Position numbers and translations under genes: made by a program
Source of the DNA: Candidatus Zixiibacteriota bacterium
GTDB taxonomy: Bacteria; Zixibacteria; MSB-5A5; GN15; FEB-12
Length of the DNA stretch: 64,000 nt
Reading direction: 5' to 3'
NCBI GenBank assembly: GCA_024280215.1
Contig: JAJRQO010000008.1
Span: 1-64,000 of the forward strand
The notes under the pieces: generated by a model
Databases searched by the model: none
What the model saw: the letters and a program-made list of their open reading frames with translations, nothing else
What the model was told of the DNA's origin: nothing
Shown here: one piece after another, positions 36,045 through 44,062 of the stretch
How the letters are laid out: each line of letters begins with the position of its first letter
Position numbering within the stretch: the first letter of the stretch is position 1

Positions 36045-36535
36045 ACTTGGATTACTTTCTGATGTTGTAATGTTCTCAGATGGCAGAGTGCCACCGCTAA
36101 TGCATCAGCAACATCGGGAGGTTCTGGAATCTCAGGCAAGTTTAATGTTGAACAGACCATCATCTGCATCTGACGTTTGGATGCTCGTCCATTTCCAGTG
36201 AGTGCATTTTTCACTTTAGTCGATGCATAAGGTGTAACCGTCAGTTTCGCTTCGGCAGCTTTGTAAAAAATTATCCCTCGAGCATGCCCCATGATTATCG
36301 ATGTCTTCGGATGTTTGATATGAGAATAAAGTTCTTCGACCGCCATGACATCTGGTTTAAACTGTGCGATGACATTATCGAGTTCATCACCAAGTTCAAG
36401 AAGCCGTTGCTCAAATGGAAGTTTATTGTTGGGACGGATTACTCCTGCCTCGACAATCTTGATAGAATTATCTACAACTTCAAGCAATCCATAGCCCGTA
36501 ATATTTAGCCCAGGGTCTATTCCTAAAATTCTCAT
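36041..36535 (-). CDS. ruvC: Crossover junction endodeoxyribonuclease RuvC
   Basis: A 164-residue RuvC resolvase with an RNase H fold. The four catalytic acids are visible: Asp7 in RILGIDPGLNITGYG, Glu in VAVEELYS (about 67), and the Asp pair in EIPEPPDVADALAVALCH (about 140-143). It nicks Holliday junctions symmetrically. It is encoded upstream of ruvA with a 4-nt overlap. Confidence 0.96.
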   Translation of the reverse strand: MRILGIDPGLNITGYGLLEVVDNSIKIVEAGVIRPNNKLPFEQRLLELGDELDNVIAQFKPDVMAVEELYSHIKHPKTSIIMGHARGIIFYKAAEAKLTVTPYASTKVKNALTGNGRASKRQMQMMVCSTLNLPEIPEPPDVADALAVALCHLRTLQHQKVIQV

Positions 36536-36602
36536 ACAATAGCATAGTGATAAGAATCTCTTATTTCAATTAAAAACTATAAATTATCATAATATGTGAT
36601 TG

Positions 36603-37439
36603 TTACTTTACTGTATAAATTGCCCGCACAACTTGAAGTTTCCCCTCATTGATACCATCTAATATATTTTTTGCTTTAATAGGCACATCATCGGCGATAA
36701 TTACTTTGAGTCCTAACTTTGGTGGCCCACTCGCTTTCATATTATCAAGCATTTTCTGAAACCAATCAGAGGCAAACTGAGATTTATCTTCCCATACTTG
36801 TTCAACAAGTCCCGCATCTTCTAATGCCGACTTATACGAATTTTTATTTACGAGAAAACTTAGTTCATCAGTTGGTGACCAAAAAACCGGATAAGCAATC
36901 GGTTGATCATTTCCTTTGATTATTTCATAAAAAACAAGTTTGCCGTCATCTTTTAACAAACGGTGGACTTCTTTAAACAAATTTTTCTTATCTTCGATAT
37001 TCATCGTGACATGTTGCAACCAAACATAGTCGAACTCTTTTGATTCAAATGGCAATGTTCCCGTAGCATCTCCCTGAGAAAACGATACTTTGTCTTCCAT
37101 CCTCAGCATCGATGTCAGTTGAGTAGCCGCATGCACATACGCTTCAGTTAAGTCAACTCCAACGACTTTGCATCCGTAGTCCTCTGCCAATGTTCTCGCT
37201 GGCCCCCCGATACCACATCCAATGTCTAAGACTTTGGCACCTTTGGGGAAATTGGCAAACTCGGCAAGATGATGCGTTGCTAATTTTCCACCAATATGAA
37301 AGTCTTCAAATGTTTCTAAATCTTTGCGAGTGAGGTTGTCTGGGTCGATTTTATTAATTTTAAGTTTTTCAAGTATTGAATCTAAAATTGATACTTTTCC
37401 GTAGTGTTCATTTATTTTTGCTTTGTAAACTTCATTCAT
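36603..37439 (-). CDS. SAM-dependent methyltransferase (sarcosine/dimethylglycine-type)
   Basis: A class I Rossmann methyltransferase of 278 residues. Motif I is VLDIGCGIGGPARTL and is followed by VVGVDLTEAYVHAA (acidic loop), QGDATGTLPF and YVWLQHVTMNIED. The overall layout resembles glycine/sarcosine/dimethylglycine N-methyltransferases, which make betaine. The substrate is not proven. I choose the ATG at 37439 because GGAG stands 7 nt before it; an in-frame TTG/ATG extension to 37463 lacks a site. It sits between yebC and ruvC, breaking the usual cluster, and follows the yebC terminator. Confidence 0.75.
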   Translation of the reverse strand: MNEVYKAKINEHYGKVSILDSILEKLKINKIDPDNLTRKDLETFEDFHIGGKLATHHLAEFANFPKGAKVLDIGCGIGGPARTLAEDYGCKVVGVDLTEAYVHAATQLTSMLRMEDKVSFSQGDATGTLPFESKEFDYVWLQHVTMNIEDKKNLFKEVHRLLKDDGKLVFYEIIKGNDQPIAYPVFWSPTDELSFLVNKNSYKSALEDAGLVEQVWEDKSQFASDWFQKMLDNMKASGPPKLGLKVIIADDVPIKAKNILDGINEGKLQVVRAIYTVK

Positions 37440-37502
37440 CGAAATACTCCATTTATTTATCAAACTTTATAGATATTCACTATGTTTTTTAATCTGTCAG
37501 AA

Positions 37503-37533
37503 ATCAAAAAGGGGTTCAAAAGATTGAACCCCT
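37503..37533 (-). terminator. Rho-independent terminator after yebC
   Basis: On the minus strand a 10-bp perfect stem AGGGGTTCAA/TTGAACCCCT (37510-37519 with 37524-37533) with a 4-nt loop is followed by TTTTTGATTT. It lies 26 nt past the yebC stop. Confidence 0.9.
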
Positions 37534-37559
37534 AAAAATATTATAACTCAAAAAGTTAT

Positions 37560-38309
37560 TTAAAGTAGTTTTTCAAGCAATGCTTCGTCGATGTCAAAAT
37601 TGGCATACACTTTTTGTACATCTTCATTTTCTTCAAGAAGTTCAAACATCTTGAGCATCGAGCTTGCTTCAGATTCTTTGGTCAACTTGACCGTATTTTG
37701 AGGAATCATGGTTACCTCAGCAGAAACCATTTCGATACCTTTTTCTTCTATAGCAGAACGAACAGTATCGATATCAGCAGGAGCAGTACGGATTTCAAAT
37801 ACGCCACCCTCATTGATAACATCATCGGCACCAGCTTCCGTGGCAATTTCCATAATAGTATCTTCGTCGGTCGCATCACCATCGATTATAATCACGCCAG
37901 CCTTGTCAAACATCCAAGCGACACATCCGTTTGAACCTAAATTTCCACCATGCTTGGTTAAGATATGCCTGACATCAGCAACAGTTCTGATTTTGTTGTC
38001 AGTGAGTGCTTCCATATATACCGCAACGCCACCAGGGCCATAGCCTTCATAATTATGACCTTCATAGACAACACCTGGGAGATCACCTGTTCCTTTGAGG
38101 ATTCCTCTTTTGATATTATCAGCAGGCATATTGGCAGCTTTTGCTCCCGCAACAGCAGTTCTCAGACGTGGGTTGCCTTCGATATCGCCACCACCTTCAC
38201 GGGCAGCAACAGTAATTTCTTTAATTAAACGGGTGAAAATTTTGCCACGCTCGGCATCAGCTTTCCCTTTTTTCCGTTTAATGGTCGACCACTTTGAATG
38301 ACCTGACAT
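37560..38309 (-). CDS. yebC: YebC/PmpR family transcription/translation regulator
   Basis: A 249-residue YebC-family protein. It begins with the hallmark MSGHSKWSTIKRKKGKADAERG, followed by GGGDIEGNPRLRTA, NMPADNIKRGI, YEGYGPGGVAVYME and GGNLGSNGCVAWMF. Members bind DNA or act in ribosome function at polyproline stalls. I use the ATG at 38309, 9 nt after AGGAG. A GTG two codons upstream (38315) is too close to the site. It is conserved next to ruvC in many bacteria and is divergent from the HIT gene. Confidence 0.94.
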   Translation of the reverse strand: MSGHSKWSTIKRKKGKADAERGKIFTRLIKEITVAAREGGGDIEGNPRLRTAVAGAKAANMPADNIKRGILKGTGDLPGVVYEGHNYEGYGPGGVAVYMEALTDNKIRTVADVRHILTKHGGNLGSNGCVAWMFDKAGVIIIDGDATDEDTIMEIATEAGADDVINEGGVFEIRTAPADIDTVRSAIEEKGIEMVSAEVTMIPQNTVKLTKESEASSMLKMFELLEENEDVQKVYANFDIDEALLEKLL

Positions 38310-38442
38310 TGGCACATTCTCCTATATTTTTATATAAGCTATTATTTCACATAGTTAACAGTTTATAATATAATATCAAATCTTGTTTTTGGCAAGTGGG
38401 TGGTGTATATATTATTTAAGTCGAAAATGAAAGGAATCAACC

Positions 38443-38775
38443 ATGTCATCAATTTTCACAAAAATCATAAACAGAGAATTACCATCAAAAATATTTCATG
38501 AAACCGACGATGTTATCGTCATCGCAGACATCGTCCCCAAATCACCCGTGCATCTTCTTATTATACCCAAAGAAGAATCCATAAATTTCTACGAGACCAA
38601 GCCTGAGACACTACAAATGCTCAACGAAACAGCCAAAATCGTTGCCGACAAACTCGACATAGCTGACCATTTTAAAATTCTAATAAATAATGGCTTAGGA
38701 CAGGAAATCCCCTACCTGCATTTTCATTTTCTATCTGATAAAGGGATGGATAAATTAGTATATGTAGAAGAATAA
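38443..38775 (+). CDS. HIT family protein with altered His triad
   Basis: A 110-residue HINT-like protein with the N-terminal SIFTKIINRELPSKIF and the beta strand VHLLIIPKEE. The HIT motif normally reads H-x-H-x-H; here it is PYLHFHFLS, so the first histidine is Tyr. The second (catalytic in HINT) and third histidines are kept. Members hydrolyse nucleoside phosphoramidates and related adenylates in the cytoplasm. It is a single gene with a good AAAGGAATC site before ATG. Activity with a Tyr at position 1 is uncertain. Confidence 0.85.
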   Translation: MSSIFTKIINRELPSKIFHETDDVIVIADIVPKSPVHLLIIPKEESINFYETKPETLQMLNETAKIVADKLDIADHFKILINNGLGQEIPYLHFHFLSDKGMDKLVYVEE

Positions 38776-38776
38776 T

Positions 38777-39005
38777 TTATTCCGTTTGTTTATCTTTTTG
38801 ACAACAAACAGATTCTTTAGAATTTTTCATATTAGCACCTATCATCATACCAATGATCATACCAATTCCAGGGCCTATTGATAGGTCAAATTGGCTCATC
38901 GGTAAATGCAAACAGAATTGTACCAAGTCCACTTCCAAAAATCATTCCAAAGATTAGCCCAGTTCCTGTTTTATTTTGCTTTGCTATTTGTTTTTTATTT
39001 TCCAT
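38777..39005 (-). pseudogene. Frameshifted small glycine-rich membrane protein
   Basis: From the ATG at 39005 the frame reads MENKKQIAKQNKTGTGLIFG and stops at a TGA after 39 residues. In the next frame the sequence continues at once as DLSIGPGIGMIIGMMIGANM and ends at TAA (38777-38779). Dropping one T from the ATTTGA tract restores a 75-residue product. That product aligns with the intact neighbour at 39017-39241 (IWLSIGPGMGVAFGPAIA). So it is the diverged second copy of a tandem pair, broken by a +1 shift, unless the extra base is a sequencing error. Confidence 0.7.
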
Positions 39006-39016
39006 ACAAAACCGCT

Positions 39017-39241
39017 TTACCTTTTAAGTTCTGACTCTTCTTTACATCTTTTAGAATAAAATTTTGCTATGGCAGGACCAAAGGCAACACCCATTCCAGG
39101 CCCAATTGACAACCATATAGTATTTCCAGTAATGGCAAAAATCATTATTCCAATACCTCCCCCAAAACAGATACCAAGTCCAAACCCAAGTACAAGATAC
39201 TTATCATTACCGCGACATTTTTTCTTTTCTAATTTTTCCAT
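39017..39241 (-). CDS. Small glycine-rich two-helix membrane protein
   Basis: A protein of about 74 residues. The Lys-rich start MEKLEKKKCRGNDK is followed by two hydrophobic glycine-rich helices (GFGLGICFGGGIGIMIFAI and SIGPGMGVAFGPAIA) separated by a short TGNTIWL turn. A Cys/Lys-rich tail follows. The small-residue spacing fits tightly packed helical hairpins. I use the ATG at 39241, preceded by AAAGGA. A longer in-frame version to 39289 lacks a site. Function is unknown. The upstream half of a tandem pair, with the frameshifted copy 11 nt beyond its stop. Confidence 0.65.
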   Translation of the reverse strand: MEKLEKKKCRGNDKYLVLGFGLGICFGGGIGIMIFAITGNTIWLSIGPGMGVAFGPAIAKFYSKRCKEESELKR

Positions 39242-39299
39242 ACAATTCCTTTCTTTATTAATATACTTCATAAAACGTATAAAATTCAAAAATTTATAA

Positions 39300-40067
39300 T
39301 TATTTCTTAAACCGTTTATACAACCCTAGCCCTATCGTTAGATAGAAAAATCCAGACCAGCCGGCAAGCCCAAATATAGTTCTGGCACTTATAACTTTCT
39401 CTGGAGCATAATACATATACAAATGTAAAACGATATAAGCAAACAAAGCTGAAAATAAAGTTGTAATGACCCAAAACGAAATTTTATAAATTACTGGTGG
39501 CACGTTCAAAATTTCAACCCGTTTAGGAAGATTTGAAGAGTAAGAAAAATATATTACTATGGCTGCTGCCCCAAATATCGTACTCAAAAATTGCATCATT
39601 CGAAAAACTCGAAATGAACCATCAAGAAGATATATATTATCCTGCAATATCGGGAAAAACTGCACGACTTCCCCATCAAGATGGGTACAGGAATCCCATC
39701 CAAAATGCGACAGCCCGCCAATCAAAACCGAGACAATCAGCACAATCCAACCATACATCGAAGTTACTTTCCACTCAGAATAAGCCAATCCAGAAAAATG
39801 CTTCATCATTCGATTAGGTAGATGCGTGATTAATTCTTTTTTAAACAAAAAATGAAATACAAACGAAAATAGTAGCCCTAAAGGCAAACTGACCAAAAAG
39901 AGTCCATCCCAGCTATGACTCAATCCTCTGTTAACTGTATTCATTTCAAGGAAATAGAGCAAATCTGGAGACATCGCACCAGCAATCAATCCAGTCAATG
40001 AAACATGTTTTGGGAACGCATTTTTGAGTAATAAAACTACAGCAGGGTGTGAGGTCGTAAACGGCAT
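39300..40067 (-). CDS. DUF4184 family membrane protein
   Basis: A 255-residue protein with several membrane helices. It opens with the DUF4184-type MPFTTSHPAVVLLL and contains GAMSPDLLYFLEM and GGLSHFGWDSCTHLDG. The His/Asp pattern (HP, SPD, SHxxWD, H) resembles metal-dependent membrane hydrolases (YdjM/phospholipase-like), so a catalytic role at the membrane is possible. The start at the ATG at 40067 gives the family N-terminus. A longer frame to 40133 adds a Lys/Arg-rich extension without support. Activity is not established. Confidence 0.75.
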   Translation of the reverse strand: MPFTTSHPAVVLLLKNAFPKHVSLTGLIAGAMSPDLLYFLEMNTVNRGLSHSWDGLFLVSLPLGLLFSFVFHFLFKKELITHLPNRMMKHFSGLAYSEWKVTSMYGWIVLIVSVLIGGLSHFGWDSCTHLDGEVVQFFPILQDNIYLLDGSFRVFRMMQFLSTIFGAAAIVIYFSYSSNLPKRVEILNVPPVIYKISFWVITTLFSALFAYIVLHLYMYYAPEKVISARTIFGLAGWSGFFYLTIGLGLYKRFKK

Positions 40068-40248
40068 GTTTCTTATACGCAAGTTTTTCCTAAAAAACCT
40101 TATTTCTTTAAAATAAACCTTTGTTTTTAACAAAAAAACATTAGATTGACATGCTTTACAAAATTAGAGTTTTACCGATAACATTTTGTAGTTATCTGAT
40201 TTACAGTTATTAATCTTTTACGAGTCCTCTTGAAGGAGGTGTTGTTAC

Positions 40249-40449
40249 TTGACCGGTGTTAAAGTTAGAGATGACGAATCATTTGAAAAAGCGTTACGTC
40301 GTTTTAATAAATTTTGCGAAAAAACAGGCATTATTACAGATATAAAAAAACATATGCACTTTGAAAAACCTTCTGACGAAAAAAAGCGTAAGTTGGCTGC
40401 CGCAAAACGGAAAAACCGTAGAACTAAATATTTAGCGAATAAGTACTAA
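40249..40449 (+). CDS. rpsU: 30S ribosomal protein S21
   Basis: A 66-residue basic protein with the S21 pattern VKVRDDESFEKALRRFNKFCEKTG and the Lys/Arg-rich tail AAAKRKNRRTKYLANKY. The start is TTG at 40249. It is preceded by an almost perfect Shine-Dalgarno AAGGAGGTG and the reading frame then opens immediately, so TTG is well supported. It opens the macromolecular-synthesis-type cluster and is 2 nt from yqeY. Confidence 0.93.
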   Translation: MTGVKVRDDESFEKALRRFNKFCEKTGIITDIKKHMHFEKPSDEKKRKLAAAKRKNRRTKYLANKY

Positions 40450-40451
40450 AA

Positions 40452-40898
40452 ATGTCTCTATATAAAACAATAGAAGTAAATATTATTAAGGCTCTTAAAG
40501 CTGGCGAGAAAGAAAAACTCACTGTACTTAGGGGCCTTAAATCTGAACTCAAGTATAAACAGATTGAACTCGGTAAAGAACTTACCGATGATGACTGTAT
40601 TGCTGTGTTCAACTCTGCCCTTAAAAAACGTAATGATTCTATTGAACAGTTTGGCAATGCAGGTCGCAATGACTTAGTTGAAGCTGAACAGTTTGGTGCT
40701 GAAATTATTAAAGCATATCTTCCTGAACCACTCTCTGATGACGAACTAACATCTTTTATCAAAGATGCTATCGCAGAATCGGGTGCCGATTCTCCTCAGA
40801 AAATCGGACTTATTATGAAGATTGTTATTCCAAAAGTTAAAGGTCGTGCTGACGGAAAACGTATCAAAGATATTTCTATCAAACTATTAACTTCTTAA
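40452..40898 (+). CDS. yqeY: GatB/YqeY domain protein
   Basis: A 148-residue helical protein of the YqeY family. It has the N-terminal LYKTIEVNIIKALKAGEKEKLTVLRGLKSELKYKQ, the middle KKRNDSIEQFGNAGRNDLVEAE and the C-terminal ADGKRIKDISIKLL. YqeY resembles the C-terminal tail of the GatB amidotransferase subunit and is thought to bind tRNA. It commonly follows rpsU in bacteria. The start is 2 nt after the rpsU stop. Confidence 0.92.
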   Translation: MSLYKTIEVNIIKALKAGEKEKLTVLRGLKSELKYKQIELGKELTDDDCIAVFNSALKKRNDSIEQFGNAGRNDLVEAEQFGAEIIKAYLPEPLSDDELTSFIKDAIAESGADSPQKIGLIMKIVIPKVKGRADGKRIKDISIKLLTS

Positions 40899-40989
40899 TC
40901 AATTTCCTCTAAATTTTTATCTTGTGTAATAATCAAGAACTTTTCTATATTTAAATAGTAAAAAGAGAATAATTAACAAGGAGTAATAA

Positions 40990-41619
40990 ATGAATTGGGT
41001 TGATATCGTTTTATTAGTATTACTATTAGCATCTGTGATTGTCGGTTCAAAAAAAGGACTTATTCGTGAACTGATGGCATTTATAATATTTTTCACCGCA
41101 ATTATAGTCTCAGTGAACTACATCGATCAATTTGCCGTCTGGGTCTATGAACGTATCGGTGGATCTCCATTGATTTCCGCATTTTTATCATTTGTTATCC
41201 TACTCGCAATTTCTTATGCCGCATTCAAAATTTTAGGGTTACTCTTTTATAAAATAGCCAATATCAAAACATCTGGACGAAAAGACCAGATGGGTGGTGC
41301 ATTGATAGGTTTCTTACGTGGATGGGTCGCAGTTGGATTTTTAACCTTTGTCGCTTTCTTGCTTCCTCTCCCTGACGCGTTTTATATTTCCTTCGAAAAT
41401 TCGTTTTTTGGACCTGCTATAGCAAAGACTATTCCGATTCTCTACGAGGGTACCGCACAAATTCACCCTGAAAGCCCTAATTTTATGCGTCAAATAGAAA
41501 AAACCTTGCTTGATACTCCAGGCAAAACATCATCTGGAGCAATGCTTGATGCTGACCGTATTGAAGTACATCGAGTCTTGTATCAGATTGAAAAGTTTTT
41601 TACCTCAAATATCACATAA
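40990..41619 (+). CDS. CvpA family membrane protein
   Basis: A 209-residue protein with four hydrophobic helices in the first 125 residues. It has the CvpA-type start NWVDIVLLVLLLASVIVGSKKGLIRELM and the segments FLSFVILLAISYAAFKILG and GGALIGFLRGWVAVG. A polar cytoplasmic tail follows. The family is linked to colicin V production and to envelope or biofilm phenotypes; its molecular role is unsettled. The start lies after AAGGAGT. It is followed by a strong terminator at 41663-41688. Confidence 0.85.
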   Translation: MNWVDIVLLVLLLASVIVGSKKGLIRELMAFIIFFTAIIVSVNYIDQFAVWVYERIGGSPLISAFLSFVILLAISYAAFKILGLLFYKIANIKTSGRKDQMGGALIGFLRGWVAVGFLTFVAFLLPLPDAFYISFENSFFGPAIAKTIPILYEGTAQIHPESPNFMRQIEKTLLDTPGKTSSGAMLDADRIEVHRVLYQIEKFFTSNIT

Positions 41620-41662
41620 TCTGATTAGCTGTTTTACAATTGACAAGTATATATGTATATTG

Positions 41663-41688
41663 AACCGACTGAAAAGTCGGTTTTTTTT
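41663..41688 (+). terminator. Rho-independent terminator after the cvpA-like gene
   Basis: AACCGACT/AGTCGGTT stem (41663-41670 with 41675-41682), GAAA tetraloop and a T8 run. It sits 11 nt before the mutS2 start, so it can attenuate entry into mutS2-dnaG-recN. Confidence 0.92.
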
Positions 41689-41699
41689 AGTGGAAAATT

Positions 41700-44060
41700 A
41701 TGAATAAACATAGCAGAGAAATATTAGAATTTGATAAAGTCATTTCCACTATTCGTGGTAAGTGTCTTACACCGTATGGGGCTGAAAAGATTGATGGCAT
41801 CGAGCCTCTTTTTGTAGCAAAAGAGATACGCCTCAAACATCAAGCACTTTCTGAGATGAAAGATATTATCAATTTTGGAACACCTTTCCCATTGTATCGA
41901 ACAGAAGATTGTAAATCATTTATTGACCAAACAACAGTACAGGATAATTTCATCGATCCAAAAGAAATTCTGATAATCCTCCAATTGGTAAACATCTCAA
42001 ATGAACTGTTTAGATACAACAAAGACGACAGAGACAATTTTCCACTTATAGCTGAACACCTTTCTATCTTGCGTCCTTTTCCCGAACTTAAAAAAGAGAT
42101 TGAAACAGCTATCGACCCTGATGGTGAGATTAAAGATAATGCCTCAAAAAAACTTCGTTCGATTCGTTCTGAACTCTCAGAGAGTAAACGAAAAATCATT
42201 CACACCCTCAATCAGCTCTTAGCCAAACAATCAAAACAAGCTGGCTGGCAGGATGATATCGTTACGATGCGTAACGACCGTTATGTCATCGGAATCCCTA
42301 CCAATAATTACGAAGCAAATATGGGAATCTTACATGATCGTTCTCAGACAGGAGCTACTTTTTACATTGAGCCAAAAGAAACTGTTGAGACAAACAACAA
42401 AATTAATATGCTCTACCAAGAAGAGCGGATGGAAATCCAACGGATTCTCAAAACGATTACCAGAGAAATCGGAACTCGAGCCGAGTCGTTACTATCAAAT
42501 GCCAACATAATTGGTATTCTTGATGCCCTCCACGCCTCAGCTAATTTTTCAAATCAGGTCAAAGGCAACTCACCTATCATTATTGAAGAACCGTCGTTTA
42601 ATCTCATCGACGTCAAACATCCTTTATTGATGATGCAGTTTAAAGATCAGACAAAAGTGATAGCAAATTCGCTTGGACTCAATGATAACCAGCAAGCGAT
42701 TCTTATTACAGGTCCTAATACTGGTGGTAAAACAATTTTGCTTAAAACTATTGGACTTTCTATTCTGATGGTACAATCAGGACTACATATCCCCTGCGAC
42801 GAAAAATCTGAAGTTGGTGTATTTCATGACATTCATTCAGACATTGGCGATGAACAATCAATAGAACTTTCGCTCTCTACATTTTCATCACATATAAAAA
42901 ACATCATAGAAGGTCTCCAAGGAGCCAATAGCAACACTCTTATCCTCTTTGATGAAATTGGTGCTGGAACCGACCCTAATGAAGGCTCTGCCCTTGCTGA
43001 AGCAACAATCCTGTATGCCATCGAAAAAAATGCTCGCATGATAGTAACAACTCATTACTCGCAACTCAAAACACTTGCCATGGAATATGCTGAACTTGAA
43101 AATGGTTCGCTTGAATTTGACCGCGACTCTCTCGCCCCAACCTACAAACTTCGTGTCGGCATTCCTGGTTCATCGTATGCCTTAGAAATCGCCGAACGAC
43201 TTGGCATGCCAAAATCAATTTGTGATAAAGCAGAATCACTTTTGTCAAGTGGTGAAAAATCATTAGATAAATTGATTTCCTCTCTTGAAGAAGAACTCAA
43301 AGTTTTAAGAACTGACAAAGTAGAACTTGCTGAAAAACTTGAAAAAGCTACCCTTCTTGAAAATTATTATAAAACACAAATTGAACATCTCAAAAAAGAA
43401 ATAGATTCCGAAAAAGAAAAAGCTCTCGCCGATACATCAAGTTTCCTTAAAGAAACACGCACTGATATTGAGAGACTTGTTGCTAATATCCGAAAGTCAC
43501 AAGCTTCGGAAGAGTCTGTCAAAGAGTTTCACCGTAAATTAAAAAGCCGAGAACATCTTGTTCGCACACAAATTGAGAATGAAAAGAAAAAAGTTATCGT
43601 ACAAGATAAATACTATGTTGGTGACACAGTCGAAATTATTTCGCTCCAGCAAAGAGGTGAAATTGATTCGTTAATAGGCAAAGATAAAGCAAAAGTAAAA
43701 GTTGGCAATATCTATACGACAGTCGAAATTCGTAATTTGAGAAAGACTGACACTTTAAATTCAACTATGCCTACAACAAAACATTCCAATACTATCTATG
43801 ACAACTCATCCCCTGCTACAAGAGAAATCCATCTGCGAGGTATGACTGTTGAAGAAGCGACCGAAAAATTAGACCAGTTTTTAGACCAAGCTATTATGAG
43901 TGGACTCTCCCAAGTCTATGTTATTCACGGTAAAGGTGCAGGAATACTCAAACGAACTTTAACTGAGTATCTCAAAAAACATAGTGAAGTTGCATCGCTT
44001 CGCTTAGGTGATTTCAACGAAGGCGGTGCCGGTGTCACCGTAGTGAAACTAAAAGAATAA
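41700..44060 (+). CDS. mutS2: Endonuclease MutS2
   Basis: A 786-residue MutS2 protein. It lacks the mismatch-recognition domain I. The clamp/core region is at 1-300, and the ABC-type ATPase has Walker A ITGPNTGGKTILLKT and Walker B LILFDEIGAGTDPNEGSALAEA. A coiled-coil follows (about 510-620). The C-terminal Smr domain has EIHLRGMTVEEATEKLDQFL and VIHGKGAGILKRTLTEYLKKH. MutS2 acts in recombination control and in rescue of collided ribosomes. It is 2 nt from dnaG. Confidence 0.95.
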   Translation: MNKHSREILEFDKVISTIRGKCLTPYGAEKIDGIEPLFVAKEIRLKHQALSEMKDIINFGTPFPLYRTEDCKSFIDQTTVQDNFIDPKEILIILQLVNISNELFRYNKDDRDNFPLIAEHLSILRPFPELKKEIETAIDPDGEIKDNASKKLRSIRSELSESKRKIIHTLNQLLAKQSKQAGWQDDIVTMRNDRYVIGIPTNNYEANMGILHDRSQTGATFYIEPKETVETNNKINMLYQEERMEIQRILKTITREIGTRAESLLSNANIIGILDALHASANFSNQVKGNSPIIIEEPSFNLIDVKHPLLMMQFKDQTKVIANSLGLNDNQQAILITGPNTGGKTILLKTIGLSILMVQSGLHIPCDEKSEVGVFHDIHSDIGDEQSIELSLSTFSSHIKNIIEGLQGANSNTLILFDEIGAGTDPNEGSALAEATILYAIEKNARMIVTTHYSQLKTLAMEYAELENGSLEFDRDSLAPTYKLRVGIPGSSYALEIAERLGMPKSICDKAESLLSSGEKSLDKLISSLEEELKVLRTDKVELAEKLEKATLLENYYKTQIEHLKKEIDSEKEKALADTSSFLKETRTDIERLVANIRKSQASEESVKEFHRKLKSREHLVRTQIENEKKKVIVQDKYYVGDTVEIISLQQRGEIDSLIGKDKAKVKVGNIYTTVEIRNLRKTDTLNSTMPTTKHSNTIYDNSSPATREIHLRGMTVEEATEKLDQFLDQAIMSGLSQVYVIHGKGAGILKRTLTEYLKKHSEVASLRLGDFNEGGAGVTVVKLKE

Positions 44061-44062
44061 TT

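Noticed and set aside
36603-37439. ArsM-type arsenite methyltransferase
   Set aside because: The conserved reactive cysteines are missing; Cys occurs only in the SAM-binding loop region and one other place.
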